DNA of 64,000 nucleotides from Acidimicrobiia bacterium (GCA_022822265.1 JAJECA010000025.1:1-64000), one strand, 5' to 3'; counted from the first letter of the stretch, positions 32,556-41,649 are shown. The notes: generated from the sequence alone by a model not told the origin. Program-made: numbers and translations.

Positions 32556-33565
32556 GCGACGAACGCGGTCACATGACCCCAGAAGAACTCGACGAGCTGG
32601 CCTCCGCCTATCTGGACGGGGAGGCCACAGCGGAAGAGGCCGCCCTGGTGGAGAGCGATCCCCGCTTGCAGGAGCTGGTGGAAGAGCTCCGGGCGGTGCG
32701 GGATCTGGTGGCCGCCCCAGTGGAGGCGCCTTCCAACGAGATGCGAGACCAGATGATCGCCCGGGCCCTAGATCACCGGGCCCCGGTGGTGTCGATGGAA
32801 ACCGCCCGGCGCCGGCTGCGGGCCATTCCCCCTCAAGCCAGGGCGATTCTGGCGGCCGCCGCGGTGGTTGCGGCCATCGCCTTGGTGGGCGTGACCGTCC
32901 TGGATCGGCAAGGTGACGAGTTCGCCGATGACGACATGGCGTCGGCTCCTGAGATGGCCGACGCGCCGGCAGATACCGAGGAAATGGCACTGCCCGCTCC
33001 AGCCGCCGAAGCCGACGACCAGGAATCTGCCGAAGAATCGGTTGCCGGTCCTGCTTCTGATGACGCTGGGGACGTCTTCGCGGCGGAAGCCCCCGCCGAG
33101 GCGATGATGGATGAAGACGTGGCGGTCGAACTCGCGGAAGCCCCGATGGACGACGAGGGGTACGCGGAAGCGGAACCAGTGGAAGCCGCTGCCGATGAGC
33201 CCGACGACGGGGAGATGGCCATGGCCGATGCCGCGGCAGACGCCGTGCCCACATCAGGAGAGGCCCACTTGGAGTTCGAGACCGCCTCTGATCTCGTCGA
33301 CTTCATGATGCTGTTGGCCGAAGATCTCGTCGCTGCTCAGGGCACCAGCAGACTTGACGAGCCCGCCGCCATCGACCTCATGGGTTGCCCGCTGTTCCCT
33401 GACGAGGGAATCGAACTGCTAAGCCGATTCGACGCAGTGGTCGATGGTGTCGAAGTGCAAGTGTCGGTGTACCTCGATGGCGATGATCTGCAATTGACCG
33501 AGACATCTCCGCCCCCCGAATGCGAACTGCTCAATTCCCACACCTTCCTCAACTGGCTTGAATAG
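32552..33565 (+). CDS. Membrane anti-sigma factor with acidic extracytoplasmic region
   Basis: The product has 337 residues. The N-terminal part (MTPEELDELASAYLDGEATAEEAALVE) is an anti-sigma domain without the zinc ligands. One helix at about 95-117 (AILAAAAVVAAIALVGVTVL) spans the membrane. Outside comes a stretch of about 110 residues almost entirely Ala, Glu, Asp, Met and Pro, then a small folded domain with two Cys (MGCPLFPDEG and PPPECELLN). It overlaps the sigma gene by 4 bp. By family it holds the sigma factor at the membrane until regulated proteolysis. Confidence 0.87.
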   Translation: MSDERGHMTPEELDELASAYLDGEATAEEAALVESDPRLQELVEELRAVRDLVAAPVEAPSNEMRDQMIARALDHRAPVVSMETARRRLRAIPPQARAILAAAAVVAAIALVGVTVLDRQGDEFADDDMASAPEMADAPADTEEMALPAPAAEADDQESAEESVAGPASDDAGDVFAAEAPAEAMMDEDVAVELAEAPMDDEGYAEAEPVEAAADEPDDGEMAMADAAADAVPTSGEAHLEFETASDLVDFMMLLAEDLVAAQGTSRLDEPAAIDLMGCPLFPDEGIELLSRFDAVVDGVEVQVSVYLDGDDLQLTETSPPPECELLNSHTFLNWLE

Positions 33566-33626
33566 CCCCCGCTCCCCACTCCCCCAACATCTGAAATGAC
33601 ACACCTCGGCGGTAGTCTGAAGCTCT

Positions 33627-33956
33627 ATGGCTGAAGCCTCTGAGCCGAAGGACGAAGCAGCGACCGCTTCCATACCAGGGCTGTCTGAGGACTGGCCCGA
33701 GCAGGCCGCCGATGCCGTGGTCAACGCCGTGGACAAGGTGCGCGAAGTGACCACCGGGCCGGTTATCAACGTCAGCCGTCTGCTGGCCTATCTCATTTTC
33801 GGCGTGTTTCCCCTGATCATCGTGCTGGTTCTGGGCGTCATCGCCGCGGTACGCGGGCTGGAGATAGCCACCGGGCGGGCTTGGGCCGCCCACGGCATCC
33901 TCGGCTTGCTGTTCGTGTCGCTTGGAGCCATTGCCTGGTCGAGGCGAGATTCATGA
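33627..33956 (+). CDS. Small two-helix membrane protein
   Basis: The product has 109 residues. An acidic soluble N-terminus is followed by two helices (LLAYLIFGVFPLIIVLVLGV and HGILGLLFVSLGAIAW). I recognise no family. It lies between the anti-sigma gene and trxB and overlaps the latter as ATGA, so it is co-translated with thioredoxin reductase. Such unnamed membrane proteins are common in this spot in actinobacteria. Confidence 0.72.
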   Translation: MAEASEPKDEAATASIPGLSEDWPEQAADAVVNAVDKVREVTTGPVINVSRLLAYLIFGVFPLIIVLVLGVIAAVRGLEIATGRAWAAHGILGLLFVSLGAIAWSRRDS

Positions 33957-34930
33957 CCTCCACCGGACAAGACATCCGCAATGTGATCATCGTCGGCTCG
34001 GGCCCGGCGGGGCTCACCGCGGCCATCTACTCGGCCCGGGCCAACCTCGCTCCTTTGGTCATCGAGGGCGAGCCGTCGTCCACCAGCGACCAGCCCGGCG
34101 GCCAACTCATGCTCACCACCGACGTGGAGAACTACCCCGGATTCCCCGATGGTGTCATGGGACCGGAGCTGATGATCAAGTTCCGAGAACAAGCCCAGAG
34201 ATTCGGCGCGGAGATGCTCACCGACAAGGTCACCCGGGTCGATTTCTCGGGCCCTCCCCACGGCGTGTGGGTGGGAGATCCCACTGCCCCCGAGCCCACT
34301 TATCGGGCCTGGGCGGTGATCGTCTCCACCGGCGCCCAGTCGCTCATGCTCGGCCTAGAGGCTGAGGAGAGGCTGATCGGCCACGGCTTGTCCACCTGCG
34401 CCACCTGCGACGGCTTCTTCTTCCGGGATCAGCACATCGCCGTGGTGGGCGGGGGCGACTCCGCCATGGAGGAAGCCACCTTTTTGACGCGGTTTGCATC
34501 GAAAGTCACGGTGATACACCGAAGAGACGAATTGCGGGCCTCGAAGATCATGCAGGACCGGGCGTTCGCCAACGACCGCATCGAGTTCTTGTGGAACAAT
34601 GTGGTAAGCGACATCCACGGCGAGGAGAAGCTGACCGGCGTCGAGGTGCAGAACACCGTCACCGGCGAGACCTCGCTGCTGGACGTAACGGGTCTGTTCA
34701 TCGCCATCGGCCACCGCCCCAACACCGACTTGTTCGAGGGGCAGCTGAAGCGCAAGGAAAACGGGTACCTGGTAACCGAGCCCGATTCCAGCTGCACCGA
34801 AATCGAGGGGGTTTTCGCCTGCGGCGATGTGCAGGACGACTACTACCGCCAGGCGGTGACCGCGGCGGGGTCGGGCTGCATGGCGGCTATCGATGCCGAG
34901 CGGTGGCTGGAGTCCGCTGGACACGGCTAA
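33953..34930 (+). CDS. trxB: Thioredoxin reductase
   Basis: The 325-residue flavoenzyme reduces thioredoxin with NADPH. The FAD motif GSGPAGLTAAIYSARA is at the N-terminus, the redox pair CATC at about residues 148-151 (STCATCDGFFF), NADPH motif GGGDSAMEEA, and FAD end GVFACGDVQDDYYRQAV. The ATG at 33953 is coupled to the previous gene. trxA follows 62 bp downstream. The sigma, anti-sigma, trxB, trxA order is the actinobacterial origin-proximal thiol-stress arrangement. Confidence 0.96.
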   Translation: MTSTGQDIRNVIIVGSGPAGLTAAIYSARANLAPLVIEGEPSSTSDQPGGQLMLTTDVENYPGFPDGVMGPELMIKFREQAQRFGAEMLTDKVTRVDFSGPPHGVWVGDPTAPEPTYRAWAVIVSTGAQSLMLGLEAEERLIGHGLSTCATCDGFFFRDQHIAVVGGGDSAMEEATFLTRFASKVTVIHRRDELRASKIMQDRAFANDRIEFLWNNVVSDIHGEEKLTGVEVQNTVTGETSLLDVTGLFIAIGHRPNTDLFEGQLKRKENGYLVTEPDSSCTEIEGVFACGDVQDDYYRQAVTAAGSGCMAAIDAERWLESAGHG

Positions 34931-34992
34931 ACCGAAGGGCCGCTGATAGGCTGACCGTTCCCCGACCGACCCGAACGAAGGGACGCCCCGAG

Positions 34993-35322
34993 ATGGCAGA
35001 GAGCATCACAACGCTCACCAACGAGACATTCGACGAGGTCATCGGCAGCGCTGAGCTGCCGGTCGTGGTCGATTTCTGGGCTGAGTGGTGCGGCCCTTGC
35101 AAGATGATCGCCCCCATCCTCGATGAGATCGCCGTCGAGAAGGCCGGCGTGATCAGCGTGGCCAAACTCAACGTGGACGACGCCCAGGACGTGGCGCTGA
35201 GATATCAGGTAATGAGCATTCCCACACTGATCGTGTTCAAAGACGGGGAGCCAGCCAAACGGATCGTCGGCGCCAAGGGCAAGCAGCAGCTGCTCCAGGA
35301 GATCGGCGAAGTCGCCTTTTGA
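34993..35322 (+). CDS. trxA: Thioredoxin
   Basis: The product has 109 residues, and the active site WCGPCK starts at about residue 32. Cis-proline segment SIPTLIVFKDG and the preceding DVALRYQVM are typical. It is the electron acceptor of the trxB product encoded upstream and reduces cytoplasmic disulfides. The ATG at 34993 gives the normal family length. Confidence 0.96.
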   Translation: MAESITTLTNETFDEVIGSAELPVVVDFWAEWCGPCKMIAPILDEIAVEKAGVISVAKLNVDDAQDVALRYQVMSIPTLIVFKDGEPAKRIVGAKGKQQLLQEIGEVAF

Positions 35323-35372
35323 TTTTCCCTCTACGTTCGTAATCTGCGGGGGGCGCAGCAGGAGCGCACGAC

Positions 35373-36353
35373 TTGGCCGATTACCACCCCCCCACCCTCA
35401 AGCGAGGAGACGAGAGCGACGACGTCGTCGCCTTGCAGCAGAAGCTGGCGACCGCCGGCTTTGCCCTGGCCCTTTCGGCTAACGGCATCTTCGACGCCTC
35501 CACCGCGGCCGCCGTGGCCGATTTCCAAGCCAGCCGCGGTCTCAGCGTTGACGGGATCTGCGGACCGCACACCTGGACCGCCCTGCAAGAAGCCAGCTGG
35601 GCACTCGGCGACCGCAACCTGTTCCTGAGCCAACCCATGCTCAGGGGCGACGACGTGGCCGAGCTTCAGCTTCGACTCGGCTCCATGGGATTTGACGCGG
35701 GCCGCGTGGACGGCATCTTCGGACCCGATACCGCTGGTGCCGTGGAGGAATTCCAGCTCAACAGCGGATTGGTCGCCGATGCGGTATGCGGCTCGGAGAC
35801 CACCGCAGCGCTGCTGCGCATGTCAGCCCGAGTCACCCCGGCCACCGTCGCAACGGTCCGGGAACGGGCCAAGCTCCAGCGGGCCCCTCGACAGCTGACC
35901 GAACAGCACATCATGATCGCGTCAATGAGCACCATGGCCGCAGTGGCTGGAGAATTGGCCACCGGTCTGCGGCGGTCGGGGGCAGCGGTAAGCGAAGTTT
36001 GCGACTGGCCCGAATCCCAGCGAGTGGACGAGGCCAACCGGCTCGGGGTGGACGTATACCTGGGATTGCTCCCGTCAGAGGAAGCGGATTGCAGGGTGGC
36101 GTATTTTGCCACCGAGGGATTCGTTTCCCCGGGCGGCCAGCGCCTGGCCAGCATTCTGGGGCAACGGCTGCCGGCGGCTTTGGGCATCGACAGCGCCGAC
36201 GTGAGGGGTATGCGGTTGCCGGTGCTGCGTCATACCCGCATGACCGCAGTCCAGTGCCTCATCGGCCCACCGGGCCTGGTCCAAGCCCGCCTCTCGCCCC
36301 TTGCCCGCTCTATCGACGGAAGCCTGGCCTTCTGGGCAACCAGGCCAGCTTGA
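35373..36353 (+). CDS. CwlM-like peptidoglycan-binding protein with degenerate amidase domain
   Basis: The product has 326 residues from a TTG at 35373 with AGGAG 8 nt upstream. Two peptidoglycan-binding domains lie in tandem (DVVALQQKLATAGF..GPHTWTALQ and DVAELQLRLGSMGF..GSETTAAL). The C-terminal part corresponds to an Amidase_3 domain, but its start reads IMIASMSTMAAVAGELA, without the D-P-G-H zinc motif, so it should be inactive. In mycobacteria CwlM sits in this exact place and acts as a regulator of peptidoglycan precursor synthesis rather than as a hydrolase. No signal peptide is visible. It converges on parB with no gap. Confidence 0.85.
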   Translation: MADYHPPTLKRGDESDDVVALQQKLATAGFALALSANGIFDASTAAAVADFQASRGLSVDGICGPHTWTALQEASWALGDRNLFLSQPMLRGDDVAELQLRLGSMGFDAGRVDGIFGPDTAGAVEEFQLNSGLVADAVCGSETTAALLRMSARVTPATVATVRERAKLQRAPRQLTEQHIMIASMSTMAAVAGELATGLRRSGAAVSEVCDWPESQRVDEANRLGVDVYLGLLPSEEADCRVAYFATEGFVSPGGQRLASILGQRLPAALGIDSADVRGMRLPVLRHTRMTAVQCLIGPPGLVQARLSPLARSIDGSLAFWATRPA

Positions 36354-37229
36354 TCAGGCCTGGAGCATCACCCGGTAGATCCGCTCCAGATCATCTAGGT
36401 CGGCAAACTGAATGACGAGCTTCCCCTGGCCCTTGCCGAGCGTCACATCGACCTTGGTGTCGAGATGATCGCTCAGCAGGCTCTCCAGCTCCAGCACCGC
36501 CGCTCCCCTGTCGGTGCCGCTGGCCCGCGGCGGCGGCTGTGCCTTGTTGGCGACCGGCGCGACACCCCGAGCCGCTTCCTCCACCATCCGCACCGTCAGT
36601 CCGTCGGCCACCGCCTTTTTGGCCAGTTTGATCAGGCGCTTCTCATTGGCGATGCTCAGCAAGGCCCGAGCGTGGCCAGCCGACAGTGAGCCGCTCATGA
36701 CCATGGACTTGACTTCGTCAGGGAGCTGCAAAAGGCGCACCGAGTTGGCCACCGCCGATCGGCTGCGGCCCAGCCGCTTGGCCACAGTCTCCTGGGTGAA
36801 CCCGAACTCGTCCATCAACTGCTGGCAAGCGGACGCTTCTTCAATGGCGTTCAAGTCTTCCCGGTGCAGGTTCTCGAGCAGGGCCTGCTCCAGGGTATCG
36901 GCGTCTTCTGCCGTGCGAACCACCGCAGGAATCCGGTCTAATCCCGCCTGTCGGGCGGCCCGGCAGCGCCGTTCGCCGGCGATCAGCTCGTATTTTCCGT
37001 CGACGCTGGGGCGAACCAGCACGGGCTGAAGCACGCCCACCTCGCGGATCGACTCTGTCAGCACGTTCAGCGAAGCCTGGTCGAACTTGTCTCGAGGCTG
37101 AAAGGGATTCACCGCTATCGCATCGAGGGGGAGCTCCAGATAAGACGACGAGCGCACACCTTCGGTTGGCGAGGTGGAATCGGATATCAGGGCGCTGAGT
37201 CCCCTACCCAACCCGGGCGAGCGCGCCAT
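36354..37229 (-). CDS. parB: Chromosome partitioning protein ParB
   Basis: The 291-residue CTPase clamp loads at parS and spreads on DNA. The N-terminal CTP-binding domain includes the family boxes LIAGERRCRAARQAG and ENLHREDLNAIEEA; the helix-turn-helix is FTQETVAKRLGRSRSAVANSVRLL. The C-terminal part (LDTKVDVTLGKGQGKLVIQF) is the dimer domain. It overlaps parA by 26 bp, and a perfect parS lies at 38062-38077. Confidence 0.96.
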   Translation of the reverse strand: MARSPGLGRGLSALISDSTSPTEGVRSSSYLELPLDAIAVNPFQPRDKFDQASLNVLTESIREVGVLQPVLVRPSVDGKYELIAGERRCRAARQAGLDRIPAVVRTAEDADTLEQALLENLHREDLNAIEEASACQQLMDEFGFTQETVAKRLGRSRSAVANSVRLLQLPDEVKSMVMSGSLSAGHARALLSIANEKRLIKLAKKAVADGLTVRMVEEAARGVAPVANKAQPPPRASGTDRGAAVLELESLLSDHLDTKVDVTLGKGQGKLVIQFADLDDLERIYRVMLQA

Positions 37230-38010
37230 CAGCTACCTCCTTGGCCAGTTCGCGGTAGGCCAGTGCTCCCCGCGACCGGGGATGTGTGACGGTTACCGGT
37301 GCTCCGTACGACGGGGCCTCCGCTAAACGGATATTCCGGGGAATCATCTGATGGCACACCTTGTCGCCGAAGTAGCTGCGGATTTCCGAAGCCACTTGGG
37401 CCGACAGCTTGGTGCGGCCGTCGTACATCACCAACACGATCAGTGAGATCTCCAGATCGCTGTTGAGGCTGCTTCGAACCAAATCGATGTTCCGCATGAG
37501 CTGCCCGAGACCCTCCAGCGCGTAATACTCGCACTGGATTGGAACCATCACCTCACGGGCGGCAGCCATGGCGTTTACGGTTAGCAAGCCGAGTGAGGGG
37601 GGGCAGTCCACAAATACGAAATCAAATTCTCCATACACCGTGGAGAGGGCATTGTCGAGCCTTCGCTCGCGGCTGAAGGCCGGCACCAGCTCTATCTCGG
37701 CGCCGGCCAGATCCAAGGTGGACGGCGAAACCCATAGATTCTTGACTTGGGTGGCAACAATGCTGTCCCTCATGCTGCCGTTCTGAAGCAAGACGTCGTA
37801 GGTGGAAACGCCGCCGGAGAACGGATCGATGCCCAGCCCGGTCGTGGCGTTGGCCTGAGGATCCAAGTCGACCACGAGTACTCGGTGGCCATCATCAGCA
37901 AGGCAGGCAGAGAGGTTGACGGTGGTGGTGGTTTTACCGACCCCGCCTTTTTGATTGGCCACCGCGATCACGCGGCATGGCCCAGACTGCATTGAATCCT
38001 GAAGGGACAT
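37204..38010 (-). CDS. parA: Chromosome partitioning ATPase ParA
   Basis: The 268-residue Walker ATPase binds DNA nonspecifically and moves ParB-parS complexes. The deviant Walker A ANQKGGVGKTTTTVNL lies at residues 18-33, Walker A-prime VLVVDLDPQANATTGLG follows, and the Walker B strand is FVFVDCPPSLGLL. It forms an operon with parB and lies downstream of rsmG on the same strand. parS sits 50 bp upstream of its start. Confidence 0.96.
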   Translation of the reverse strand: MSLQDSMQSGPCRVIAVANQKGGVGKTTTTVNLSACLADDGHRVLVVDLDPQANATTGLGIDPFSGGVSTYDVLLQNGSMRDSIVATQVKNLWVSPSTLDLAGAEIELVPAFSRERRLDNALSTVYGEFDFVFVDCPPSLGLLTVNAMAAAREVMVPIQCEYYALEGLGQLMRNIDLVRSSLNSDLEISLIVLVMYDGRTKLSAQVASEIRSYFGDKVCHQMIPRNIRLAEAPSYGAPVTVTHPRSRGALAYRELAKEVADGALARVG

Positions 38011-38061
38011 CCAGCCAATTGTCCCTCACCCTCAACCTGGTATCAAGCATCCCTCGCTCAA

Positions 38062-38077
38062 TGTTTCACGTGAAACA
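38062..38077. promoter_or_regulatory. parS centromere site
   Basis: TGTTTCACGTGAAACA is a perfect 16-bp palindrome identical to the widely conserved parS consensus. It lies in the rsmG-parA gap, 4 kb from the presumed origin, where ParB should nucleate. I noticed no second copy in the window. Confidence 0.95.
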
Positions 38078-38108
38078 CTTAGGGGGTGGGGGGGACGACC
38101 CTGCACTC

Positions 38109-38672
38109 TCAGGTTGTTCTTGTGGATCGGTGGAATTTTGGGGGGGATTGGGTTAGGCGATCGGGGGCCATGGCGAGGTCGGCCAGGTCCTTTGGGGGCC
38201 AGGGGGTGGCTTGGGGAGCGGCGCTTACTATTAGCTCTCCTCCTACTTTGAGTAGGGGGGCGGCGGCTTGGATTACTGATGGTGGGGGGCCGAAGCTGCG
38301 GGCGGTTACTAGGTCGGCCGTGGCTTGGTACTGCTGGTCTTGGCTGAGGGTTTCGGCTTGGGCGTGGACTACGGCGACGCGGTCTGACCATCCGAGGTGG
38401 GCGCAGTGCAGCTCCAAGAAGGCTGCCTTGGGGAGTGAGGAATCCACCAGGGTCCATTGGGACTGGGGCCAAAGAGCGGCAAGGACCAAGGCCGGCAGTC
38501 CGCCGCCGCTCCCCAAATCAACAGCCACGGTAGGAATGGCTGCGGCGGCGGCGGCAAAACCCAGTGAATGCTCGATGTGCTGGTCGAGGTCTGTACCGCC
38601 GATCCAACCCCGGTCTTGGGCGAGACTGAAGATCTCAGTCAGCCTCGCCCTGTCGGTGCCGTCCAAGGGCAC
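38109..38672 (-). CDS. rsmG: 16S rRNA (guanine527-N7)-methyltransferase
   Basis: RsmG methylates G527 of 16S rRNA using SAM. The product has 187 residues, a little short for the family. The SAM motif is VAVDLGSGGGLPALVLA, preceded by the family segment DLDQHIEHSLGF, and followed by VDSSLPKAAFLELHC and VTARSFGP. It starts at GTG 38672, three bases after the jag stop, and ends 32 bp before parS. The order jag-rsmG-parA-parB is standard near the origin. Confidence 0.92.
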   Translation of the reverse strand: MPLDGTDRARLTEIFSLAQDRGWIGGTDLDQHIEHSLGFAAAAAAIPTVAVDLGSGGGLPALVLAALWPQSQWTLVDSSLPKAAFLELHCAHLGWSDRVAVVHAQAETLSQDQQYQATADLVTARSFGPPPSVIQAAAPLLKVGGELIVSAAPQATPWPPKDLADLAMAPDRLTQSPPKFHRSTRTT

Positions 38673-38675
38673 GGA

Positions 38676-39620
38676 TCAATCGGGGATTATCACGACCCAG
38701 CGGCGAGGTTCTTGACCCTCCGAGACGGTGTTTACTCCCTCCATCTCGGCCACAACGTCGTGAACCACCTTACGGTCCGCCGCATTCATGGGCTCGAGGG
38801 GCCGCTCCGTGCCGTTGTCCCGAACCTCAAGGGCGATCTTCTCGCAGAACGCCTCGAGTGCGGCCCGGCGGCGTTCGCGATATCCGCCGATGTCCACTCG
38901 GATGCGACCTTCACAGTTCCCATCCGACTTTCGTTGCACCAGCATCCGAGAGAGATCCTCAACCGCCCGGAGCGTGTTGCCCTTGGGTCCTATGAGCAAC
39001 CCCACCCCCTGAACGTTCTCCACTCGCATTTCCATCGTCTCGTCGTCAACGCGCTCGGCATAGACGTCGGCGTCGAGATCAAAGGCCTCCAACAGCCCAT
39101 CAAGAAACTCAACTACCAAAGTGCTCTGCTCTTGCAAGCTCATTGGGTCTTCCATTGGTTTGTTCTCCCTCGCTTTTTTCCCCTCCGGGACTTTTGGTGA
39201 ACGGTTTTCGCCGGCGCCTCCGCTGTTCTTGCCGACGTTCTCAGATCTCTTCCTTTGCTCGCGTGGAGCCTTATCCCCACCCTTTGCCTTCGAACTGCGA
39301 TTCTGGCCTTTCCCGCCCTGGCTATTGCCGCCTTGATTGGCCCGATTCCTATCTTGCCTCAAATTATCCCGATCAGGCTTGCGGTTTCGGTTCCGGTCTC
39401 TGTTGTTGGAACCGCGCCGATTCCGTTCTCGCTTTTCCCGGGGCATGACCGGCCGTACTCGGGCCCTGATTCTCGCCTCGGTCTTGCGAAGGCCCAATAG
39501 GGCCGACTTGGGCTCGTCCACAACGGAGAACTCTGCTTCGCTGCGGTCCACTCCAAGCCGGTCGAGAGCTGCTTCTTCGGCTTGGGCGATGGTCTTGCCG
39601 GTGACTTCTAGCCACTCCAT
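38676..39620 (-). CDS. jag: Jag/KhpB RNA-binding protein with long disordered linker
   Basis: The product has 314 residues. An N-terminal Jag domain (MEWLEVTGKTIAQAEEAALD) is followed by a linker of about 110 residues rich in Arg, Asn, Gln, Lys and Gly, a KH domain (GVGLLIGPKGNTLRAVEDLS), and an R3H domain ending PRRWVVIIPD. KhpB proteins bind RNA and influence cell division and wall synthesis. It lies two bases after yidC in the same operon. The linker is unusually long and Asn/Arg-rich. Confidence 0.93.
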   Translation of the reverse strand: MEWLEVTGKTIAQAEEAALDRLGVDRSEAEFSVVDEPKSALLGLRKTEARIRARVRPVMPREKRERNRRGSNNRDRNRNRKPDRDNLRQDRNRANQGGNSQGGKGQNRSSKAKGGDKAPREQRKRSENVGKNSGGAGENRSPKVPEGKKARENKPMEDPMSLQEQSTLVVEFLDGLLEAFDLDADVYAERVDDETMEMRVENVQGVGLLIGPKGNTLRAVEDLSRMLVQRKSDGNCEGRIRVDIGGYRERRRAALEAFCEKIALEVRDNGTERPLEPMNAADRKVVHDVVAEMEGVNTVSEGQEPRRWVVIIPD

Positions 39621-39622
39621 GG

Positions 39623-40876
39623 CTACCTTCTCCTCTTCTTCCGCCGGCGCCGACGATCCGTGGGATGTGACTGGTGACCCTTTTGGGTGGTCCGGCTCGA
39701 CTGGCGCTGTGGCGGCGTTTCTTTTGACGATTTCGTACTACCCGGCTTCGTATCCGAAGCCTTCGTTCCCTTGGCACGTGTCTCTTCGGCCCGCGTGTCC
39801 TTCGGCTCTGTTTCTTTGGCGGTTCGCGGTGAAGTCCGCTGCCCGGAGGATGCGCCAGATGATGTGCCAGTGGTGCGGCGGCTGTCCGTGCGCCGCTTCG
39901 GTGGCGTCCGCGAGGTGGGCCGCCGGGTGCCGTGATCGGTGGCCGGTGGGCGCGACCGGGCCATGGGCCGCGGCTCCTCCTCAACTGGTTCAGGAGGGTC
40001 TTCCTCCTCCTCTTCGTCGTCCTTGGTGCTCTCGATCAGGGCCTGGCGCTCCCGGTGCGGGTTGTAGATCCGATGGGTAATCACCGCTTGCTGGCCCACT
40101 CGCACAATGTTCGAGCTCACGAAGTACAGATTCAGACCAGCGGGGAATCCAATGGAGATCACCGGCAAGAACCAGGGCATGAACTTCATGATCATCTGCT
40201 GCTGGGGGTTTATCGGCGTGTCGGGGTCGCGGCGCCCCGCTATCTGGCGCTGCTGGACATAGCTCGTCACCCCGATCAGCACGATCAGCAGCAAGAACGG
40301 CAATGCGGTGGCGAAGGAATCTCGAAAGGCATCCATGAGGCTGGCCGACAGATCCGTACCCAAGAAGTTCATCTCCGTCGAACTTTCCAGAGCGACCCGC
40401 AAATCAGAATCCGAGGCCAGATACTCGGGATTGAACGTCCTCTCGGGAAAAGCAGGATTCGGCACCGAGTTTTCCCCGAACGGCAACCGCCAGCCGACAT
40501 GCGATCCTAAGTCACTGACACGCCTTGTGAGTCCTCTAATGAGTCGGAATAGAACGAAAAATACGGGAAGTTGGGCGAGGATAGGCAAGCAGCTTCCCAG
40601 CGGATTGACGTTGTTGGCCTGATACAGGCGCATCATTTCTTCGTTCATCCGCTGGCGGTCGCCCTGATGCTTCGCCTGGATCTTCTTGACCTCCGGCTGG
40701 AGGGTCTGCATCCGGAGCATCGACCGCGTGGTGTAGAACGTCAGAGGGGTGAGAATCAACATCACCGTCAGCGTGAACAGCATGATGGCGATGCCGTAGC
40801 TGCTGCCCAGCGTGTAGTAGACCGCCAGCAGCCAGGCGAGGCCGTCGAACAACCCGTCGAATATCGAGTCAAACAC
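39623..40876 (-). CDS. yidC: Membrane protein insertase YidC
   Basis: The 417-residue protein inserts membrane proteins, alone or with SecYEG. Hydrophobic segments include [19 protein letters not shown], the conserved [20 protein letters not shown] cytoplasmic hairpin, [17 protein letters not shown], and later [21 protein letters not shown] and [20 protein letters not shown]. The C-terminal 110 residues form a hydrophilic tail that is acidic, then very basic, ending RRRRKKRRR, expected for ribosome contact. The GTG start overlaps yidD by 8 bp. Confidence 0.95.
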   Translation of the reverse strand: MFDSIFDGLFDGLAWLLAVYYTLGSSYGIAIMLFTLTVMLILTPLTFYTTRSMLRMQTLQPEVKKIQAKHQGDRQRMNEEMMRLYQANNVNPLGSCLPILAQLPVFFVLFRLIRGLTRRVSDLGSHVGWRLPFGENSVPNPAFPERTFNPEYLASDSDLRVALESSTEMNFLGTDLSASLMDAFRDSFATALPFLLLIVLIGVTSYVQQRQIAGRRDPDTPINPQQQMIMKFMPWFLPVISIGFPAGLNLYFVSSNIVRVGQQAVITHRIYNPHRERQALIESTKDDEEEEEDPPEPVEEEPRPMARSRPPATDHGTRRPTSRTPPKRRTDSRRTTGTSSGASSGQRTSPRTAKETEPKDTRAEETRAKGTKASDTKPGSTKSSKETPPQRQSSRTTQKGHQSHPTDRRRRRKKRRR

Positions 40877-41177
40877 CCGACATCGCCTCGCTTGACGTTG
40901 GGTCGGGCGCCAGGCAGCCGTTGGCGTCGGGCACCGGATCCCAACCAGACGGACCCCCGGGGCGGCACCGAAGCAGCCGGCGCACGCTCAACCAGAACCC
41001 CTTGGCCGCGCCATGAACCTCCACCGCCTCCACCGCGTAGTAGGAACAACTCGGGACGTATCGACAGGGACTCGGGCGGTGATCGGTGGCCCGTTGATAG
41101 CCGATGATCAGGCCCCGCAAGGCCTGGGCAGCCATGCTCGGCTTCCCCATGTGGTCCTTGTGCTCTGCGAGACTCAT
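40869..41177 (-). CDS. yidD: Membrane protein insertion efficiency factor YidD
   Basis: The product has 102 residues. The signature [20 protein letters not shown] and the later RLLRCRPGG are diagnostic of YidD. It is encoded between rnpA and yidC, as in most bacteria, overlapping rnpA as ATGA and yidC by 8 bp. It assists YidC-dependent insertion; the mechanism is not well defined. Confidence 0.95.
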   Translation of the reverse strand: MSLAEHKDHMGKPSMAAQALRGLIIGYQRATDHRPSPCRYVPSCSYYAVEAVEVHGAAKGFWLSVRRLLRCRPGGPSGWDPVPDANGCLAPDPTSSEAMSGV

Positions 41178-41518
41178 CTTGTTTTCCGATCCAGTTCGGA
41201 GAAGCAGGTCGACAAGGAAATTCGCAGGTCAGAGTATGTGGGGTGGCCATTGCCCCGTCGAGTGCCGATGAGGTAAAGGCCAGGGGAAAGTCCGCTGGGC
41301 GTCTCCCGATCGAGCGTCCTGACCGCCTCGCGCAAGCGCCGCCGGGTCCTGTTGCGAATCACCGCAGAGCCCATCTGTCGAGGCAACGCATACGCCACCT
41401 GGGCCGCGCCGACACAGGAGTCCGGCAAATGCCGCACCCAGAGCAGTCCATCTTCCGCGCGAACTCCATCGGCACGCAGCCGAGCGAACGCCGAGCGTCC
41501 CCGAAGCCGCTCGATCAG
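41174..41518 (-). CDS. rnpA: Ribonuclease P protein component (probable CTG start)
   Basis: This protein subunit of RNase P matures tRNA 5-prime ends. The conserved region [27 protein letters not shown] contains the RNR motif. A GTG at 41437 would give only 87 residues and drop the conserved N-terminal helix. The frame continues upstream with [25 protein letters not shown], which is clearly RnpA. No ATG, GTG or TTG occurs in frame before an upstream stop near 41680. The best placed initiator is the CTG at 41518, overlapping the rpmH stop as CTGA, giving 114 residues and an N-terminus of (M)IERLRGR. A sequencing error is the alternative. Confidence 0.85.
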   Translation of the reverse strand: MIERLRGRSAFARLRADGVRAEDGLLWVRHLPDSCVGAAQVAYALPRQMGSAVIRNRTRRRLREAVRTLDRETPSGLSPGLYLIGTRRGNGHPTYSDLRISLSTCFSELDRKTR

Positions 41519-41649
41519 GCCGACAGCCTTTTGCGGCCGCGGCGCCGACGGGCATTGATGATCGCCCGCCCGCTTCTCGTCGTCATCCGATGCCGAAACC
41601 CGTGACGCCGAGCCCGGCGTAGCACATTCGGCTGATACGTGCGCTTCAC
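41515..41649 (-). CDS. rpmH: Ribosomal protein L34
   Basis: The frame of 44 codons starts at GTG 41649 with GGAGGAAGTT directly upstream. The product reads [20 protein letters not shown] and ends [11 protein letters not shown], an unmistakable L34. It is the first gene of the minus-strand rpmH-rnpA-yidD-yidC-jag-rsmG-parAB run and marks the left border of the dnaA upstream region. Confidence 0.95.
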   Translation of the reverse strand: MKRTYQPNVLRRARRHGFRHRMTTRSGRAIINARRRRGRKRLSA

